NCBI GenBank assembly: GCA_943787205.1
Contig: CALSLN010000005.1
Coordinates: forward strand, 1-64,000
Source: an uncultured Rhodospirillaceae bacterium
GTDB lineage: Bacteria > Pseudomonadota > Alphaproteobacteria > Rhodospirillales > Rhodospirillaceae
Reading direction: 5' to 3'
DNA length: 64,000 nucleotides
The notes beneath the pieces are model-generated. The model saw nothing but the letters and a program-made list of their open reading frames with translations. It made no database searches and was not told where the DNA came from. Positions within the stretch are counted from its first letter, which is position 1. Each line of letters starts with the position of its first letter. Below are positions 60,639-64,000 of the stretch, piece after piece. Made by a program: the position numbers and the translations under genes.

Positions 60639-61865
60639 ATGACCGACACGACCAGCCCTGTTGCCCCATCCGGATCGCTACCCAAGACGACCGGACTGGT
60701 CCTCGCCTATGGGATGCTCATCAGCGCTATCGGGAATAACTTCCTAATCACGATCCTGCCTCCACTGGGCCGCGACATGGGCTTTCTGGAGTGGCAAGTC
60801 GGCGTGATTTTGGCAGTTGGTGGGGCATTTATGCTGATTACTGGCCCAGTATGGGGTCGAATCAGCGAAGACTGGGGTCGTAAGAAGGTCATCTTGGTGG
60901 GCGCTGTTGGTTACGTCATCATGACGGCGGCGTTCGCGTTTACGATCGATATGCGGTTGGCCGGAACGATCAGCGCCTTTATGTGCTTTCTGATCCTTGT
61001 CGCAATCCGCGGCCTCTATACGCTCTCCTCTGGCGCCATTTATCCGGCGACGATGGCCATGGTTGCCGACATGACCAGCAAGGAAAATCGGGCGGGCGGC
61101 GTTGCGATGATCACCGCGGCCTGGGGCTTCGGCTCAGTTGTCGGTCCAGCCATCGCAGCAGGATTTTCTTCCCTATCTCCAACGGCGCCCTTCTACATCA
61201 TCACAATGATGGGTGTCGCTGCTGTCGGTTTTTACGTCTACTGCCTACATGAACCAGAGCGCCACAAGCGGTCAGACAAAGTTGGTTTCCGCCATATCAT
61301 GACCCCGGCGGTGCTCAGTATCGCCCTTGGATTTATGGTTCTCATCCTTGGTAACGTGACAATGATCGTCATCCTCGGTTTCCATATGCAGGATACCTTC
61401 GGCCTCAGCACCGCCGAGACAGCGCGCGGTGTTGGGATCGCACTCTTCGTCTCCGCCATTGCACAGATCATCATTCAAATCGGCGTCATCCCGCGCCTTA
61501 AGTGGTCCCCTCGCCGCATGATCAACGTCGGCATGCCAGTTGCCTTCGTAGCGGTCCTTCTCATCATGATAGCCCCAAGCTATTGGGGGCTCATTGCCGC
61601 TATGGGGCTCTTTGGGCTGGGCAGTGGTGTCGGCTGGCCTGCCTATATGACGGCGGCCTCTCTTGCCGCTGGTCCTGAGAATCAAGGCAGCATGGCAGGA
61701 CTCACGGGCGCTTTCCAAGCCGTTGGATTCATGATCGGGCCTATTGTCGGCACGATTAGCTATCAGCTTAACGCGTCTGCCCCATTCATCGTCTGCGCGT
61801 CCCTCTTGGTCACCGCCGTTGTGATGGCTAATGTATTACCGATGCCAGAACCCCATGAAGACTAA
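60639..61865 (+). CDS. Major facilitator superfamily transporter
   Basis: A 408-residue transporter with about 12 membrane segments. The loop after helix 2 carries the MFS signature as GRISEDWGRKKV, and the helix-5 motif as GFGSVVGPAIAAG. No extra domain. It resembles DHA1-type drug or metabolite carriers. The neighbours (Rieske oxygenase, tannase-like enzyme) suggest uptake or efflux of an aromatic acid. Start ATG 60639. Confidence 0.88.
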   Translation: MTDTTSPVAPSGSLPKTTGLVLAYGMLISAIGNNFLITILPPLGRDMGFLEWQVGVILAVGGAFMLITGPVWGRISEDWGRKKVILVGAVGYVIMTAAFAFTIDMRLAGTISAFMCFLILVAIRGLYTLSSGAIYPATMAMVADMTSKENRAGGVAMITAAWGFGSVVGPAIAAGFSSLSPTAPFYIITMMGVAAVGFYVYCLHEPERHKRSDKVGFRHIMTPAVLSIALGFMVLILGNVTMIVILGFHMQDTFGLSTAETARGVGIALFVSAIAQIIIQIGVIPRLKWSPRRMINVGMPVAFVAVLLIMIAPSYWGLIAAMGLFGLGSGVGWPAYMTAASLAAGPENQGSMAGLTGAFQAVGFMIGPIVGTISYQLNASAPFIVCASLLVTAVVMANVLPMPEPHED

Positions 61866-61884
61866 CAACGTGAGGAAAGACGAG

Positions 61885-62562
61885 ATGACCAGCCAGCGTA
61901 TTCTTGCCACATCACTGTTCGGCGTCTTTCTATCCACAAATGGCGCCCTTGCCGCTGATGGCCAAGCAACCATAACGGACACGTTCTGCACATCAATTCA
62001 GACGTCCATCATGGGTAATAAAGTTCCTGCCGATAACATGGTTCACCCGGATTTTGAGTCCTTCGTCTTATCCAAGGCGAGCGTTGATCCGCTTCGTAAC
62101 GAACAGTTCACGACGCTTGGCGATGACGGTTTACCGCGTATGGTCTCGTGCAAAATGAAGACGCCCGACCACATTCAAGACGTTTATGGTGAGGACAAAG
62201 CGAACGCCGAAGCGAAGACCTGCGCCGCTATCAATCAACAGAACGTCGCAGCCGTAATCGCCAGCCTAACGCCAGAAGAATCTGAAAGACGCACCCTCAC
62301 CGACGCACAGATTGTGTTCGAAGACGACACCTCAGTCATGACGGGGCAGTCCTGGACTAAGCCTTTCGACTTCGCCACCCGCGACGATAACGGCGCTGTG
62401 CATATTCAAAGCAAACGCATGCAAATCGACTGGACCAATATAATTTTCAAGATGGCACCCGACCGCTTTCGCGGTGCGCTCTATTGCCACCTCATCGCAC
62501 CAGAATTTGCCAAGGCGCTTATTCTTGGCGAAGCAGACGTCCCTGCCCCAATTGACGGATAA
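61885..62562 (+). CDS. Secreted protein of unknown function
   Basis: A 225-residue exported protein. Start ATG 61885 after GAGGAAAGACGAG; the open frame begins earlier but overlaps the transporter end. Signal peptide to about residue 22 (ALAAD). The mature part has four or more Cys (FCTSIQ, VSCKM, KTCAAIN, YCHL) that could form disulfides, and a hydrophilic C-terminal region. No family recognised. It is 20 bases after the MFS stop on the same strand, so it is probably cotranscribed with that transporter, and is convergent with the tannase gene. Confidence 0.7.
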   Translation: MTSQRILATSLFGVFLSTNGALAADGQATITDTFCTSIQTSIMGNKVPADNMVHPDFESFVLSKASVDPLRNEQFTTLGDDGLPRMVSCKMKTPDHIQDVYGEDKANAEAKTCAAINQQNVAAVIASLTPEESERRTLTDAQIVFEDDTSVMTGQSWTKPFDFATRDDNGAVHIQSKRMQIDWTNIIFKMAPDRFRGALYCHLIAPEFAKALILGEADVPAPIDG

Positions 62563-62565
62563 AAC

Positions 62566-64000
62566 TTAGTTCTCGATCCAATTCTCTGGATCCGCCACAT
62601 CACCTGATCCGCCGTACACTGACGAAGCCGGATACGGAAATATTTTGCGTCCGGCGACCACCCCATTTGGGTCTAGTGGATGTGCGATGTAGTTGAACGG
62701 CTCCTCAGTCGTGCCGTAAGAATCCAGGCTTTCTGGTGCTTCGTCCTCTTCGACCCAGCGTTCAATCGCATCGAGATAATCTGCTGTATTCACGCCATTG
62801 CCACCGCGACAATGTTTCATGCCTGGGAACAGGAACATGCGTAGAAAGTCTGGCAGGTTTTCTTCTCCAAACGCTTCGGCCTGGGCGTTATAAAAATAGA
62901 ACGACGAAGCCGGTGTAGCGTCAGTATCCGACCATCCATGATAGAGAAGGATCTTGCCGCCATCATCAATGTAGCTCGCTAGTTTTTTGCCATCAGTGCC
63001 GAAATCAATAAGGCCGCCAACGGGGCTCCCTGATGTCCCATGTTTCGCGTAGTCAAAATCAGCCAAAGTCGCATCCGGACCTATTTTGCGCTCCACCGTA
63101 AACTGGGCACTTCCGGCACGACGCGGTCCTCTGCCATTGGTTCCGATAAATCCAGCAATCCAATCCCGCTCAGACCCTTTTGCATACCCCATGGAATAAA
63201 ACGGCGACCCGTCGGCCTTGCGGGCTCCATCATAAACTTTATTCGCGGCTTCAATCTGTTCGTCGGTTAGACAACGATCCGTGGACGTTCCTTCACACCG
63301 CGAAGCTTCAGGCTTGTACGTGCACTGGGCGGGATTACCGAGCACGCCATCTTTAACACCGTCATCCATATCGCACGCCGCCAACACAGCATCAGCCAGC
63401 AACGTGATCGCATCAGCCGTCAGGATGTTAGTGCCGTCTGGACGAGTGTTGGACGCGTAAGCAAACACGTTGTTTGGTGTAACCATCTGCGCCGCCGGAG
63501 CACCAGCAATCACGCCATCGTAATCGTCTGGATACATCAGGGCCTCTGTTAAGCCTTGACGCCCCCCTGTTGAACAGCCGCGAAAGTAAGCGTAGTCCTG
63601 CTCTCTTCCATACGCCGTAGCGATCACAGCCTTGGCGAGAAGCGTCGCTGTATGGGTCGCTCGATGCTGCCACTCTTCAACTAAATCTTCGTCAAACGTC
63701 CAAGCCCGAGGGTTTTCTCCCGGCGCAAGGCGATGGCCCATATCAGACGTGGCAACCGCATAATTGCGCGTAAGAGCATCCGCCCCTTGGGTCGTCCGGA
63801 TCAAACCGCATAATCCTCCGCACCCCGTGAAGAGCATCCGGCCGTTCCACTCTGATAATGGCAGTTGAATTTCCACACCGTTTGACGGCGCAATGGTCGC
63901 GAGAACATGGCAGTGTGCTGGTTGGTCACCATCAGCGACCACAACATCGGCTTTTGTAATCGTCACTTGTGACCCGACAGCAGAGTCGAAATCTTTTGCC
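62566..64000 (-). CDS. Tannase/feruloyl esterase family enzyme (5' end outside window)
   Basis: Esterase that cleaves gallate, ferulate or similar aromatic esters in the family, usually periplasmic or secreted. The frame is open to the window edge, so the N-terminus with signal is missing; at least 478 residues are present. Nucleophile: FRGCSTGGRQGLTEAL, with Ser between Cys and Thr in the conserved CS(T/V)GG. Others: FTGCGGLCG, DDYDGVIAGAPA, a calcium-site-like DGVKDGVLGNPAQC, the acid/base DTDATPAS and the His in PGMKHCRGG. Several Cys pair as in the family's disulfide next to the active site. Close to a Rieske oxygenase and MFS gene, forming an aromatic-ester region. Confidence 0.92.
   Translation of the reverse strand, partial: AKDFDSAVGSQVTITKADVVVADGDQPAHCHVLATIAPSNGVEIQLPLSEWNGRMLFTGCGGLCGLIRTTQGADALTRNYAVATSDMGHRLAPGENPRAWTFDEDLVEEWQHRATHTATLLAKAVIATAYGREQDYAYFRGCSTGGRQGLTEALMYPDDYDGVIAGAPAAQMVTPNNVFAYASNTRPDGTNILTADAITLLADAVLAACDMDDGVKDGVLGNPAQCTYKPEASRCEGTSTDRCLTDEQIEAANKVYDGARKADGSPFYSMGYAKGSERDWIAGFIGTNGRGPRRAGSAQFTVERKIGPDATLADFDYAKHGTSGSPVGGLIDFGTDGKKLASYIDDGGKILLYHGWSDTDATPASSFYFYNAQAEAFGEENLPDFLRMFLFPGMKHCRGGNGVNTADYLDAIERWVEEDEAPESLDSYGTTEEPFNYIAHPLDPNGVVAGRKIFPYPASSVYGGSGDVADPENWIEN

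Overview
The window reads as a chromosome segment from an alphaproteobacterium, probably a marine or freshwater heterotroph. The evidence is gene order. One block is rpiB-glyA-nrdR-ribD-ribE-ribB-ribH-nusB-thiL-hppA. A second is dapA-smpB with slt, then rpoZ-rsh-DUF2062-pdxJ-acpS-lepB-rnc-era-recO and parC. A third is ftsB-pdhA-pdhB-pdhC-lpdA-lipA-COQ10, facing cinA and pgpA. These are conserved alphaproteobacterial neighbourhoods. A RibBA-type protein without GTP cyclohydrolase II zinc cysteines and a lipoyl domain on the pyruvate dehydrogenase E1 beta subunit agree with that placement. No rRNA, tRNA, CRISPR array, IS element or prophage gene was found.

Layout. 1-11.5 kb (minus strand): proton-pumping pyrophosphatase, a FliL-like protein, ThiL, NusB, the riboflavin genes, NrdR, GlyA, RpiB, a DUF2141 protein and LptF. 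11.7-15.8 kb (plus): inositol-1-phosphate synthase, CTP:inositol-1-phosphate cytidylyltransferase, a CDP-alcohol phosphatidyltransferase and a flippase, apparently a CDP-inositol pathway for an inositol phospholipid or phosphodiester. 15.8-20.4 kb: a small conserved protein, a penicillin-acylase-type Ntn hydrolase, MotB and Bpt leucyl-transferase. 20.5-25.4 kb (minus): a TonB-dependent receptor, three tandem secreted VOC proteins and a DUF2189 membrane protein. 25.5-30.1 kb: parC, then three tandem secreted Cys-containing proteins of FGE-sulfatase/DUF1566 type, with direct repeats upstream and a duplicated hairpin. 30.2-43.3 kb: housekeeping genes plus a UDG, a glutathione peroxidase, a methyltransferase and a molybdopterin oxidoreductase. 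43.5-47.6 kb: cell-wall genes (Slt-type transglycosylase, bactofilin, M23 peptidase). 48-56.5 kb: pgpA, cinA, COQ10-like, lipA, the pyruvate dehydrogenase genes and ftsB. 56.8-64 kb: alpha/beta hydrolase, MDR reductase, Rieske oxygenase, MFS transporter, a secreted unknown and a tannase/feruloyl esterase-type enzyme, a plausible aromatic-ester utilisation region.

Sequence quality matters. Many indispensable genes (thiL, nusB, ribH, glyA, era, lepB, acpS, pdxJ, pdhC, lpdA, lipA) are broken by single-base shifts. Those I could resolve are mostly at short homopolymers, and removing one base restores the conserved protein. The broken genes cluster (about 1-11.5, 24-25.4, 30-35 and 43.5-53.3 kb), while the stretches between are clean. 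I read these as sequencing or consensus errors, not pseudogenes, and annotate each such locus as one CDS spanning the pieces.

The most interesting items are the inositol lipid cluster, the two independent triplets of secreted tandem paralogues, the direct repeats at 27974-28048, and the inverted repeat in the divergent promoter of the aromatic region.
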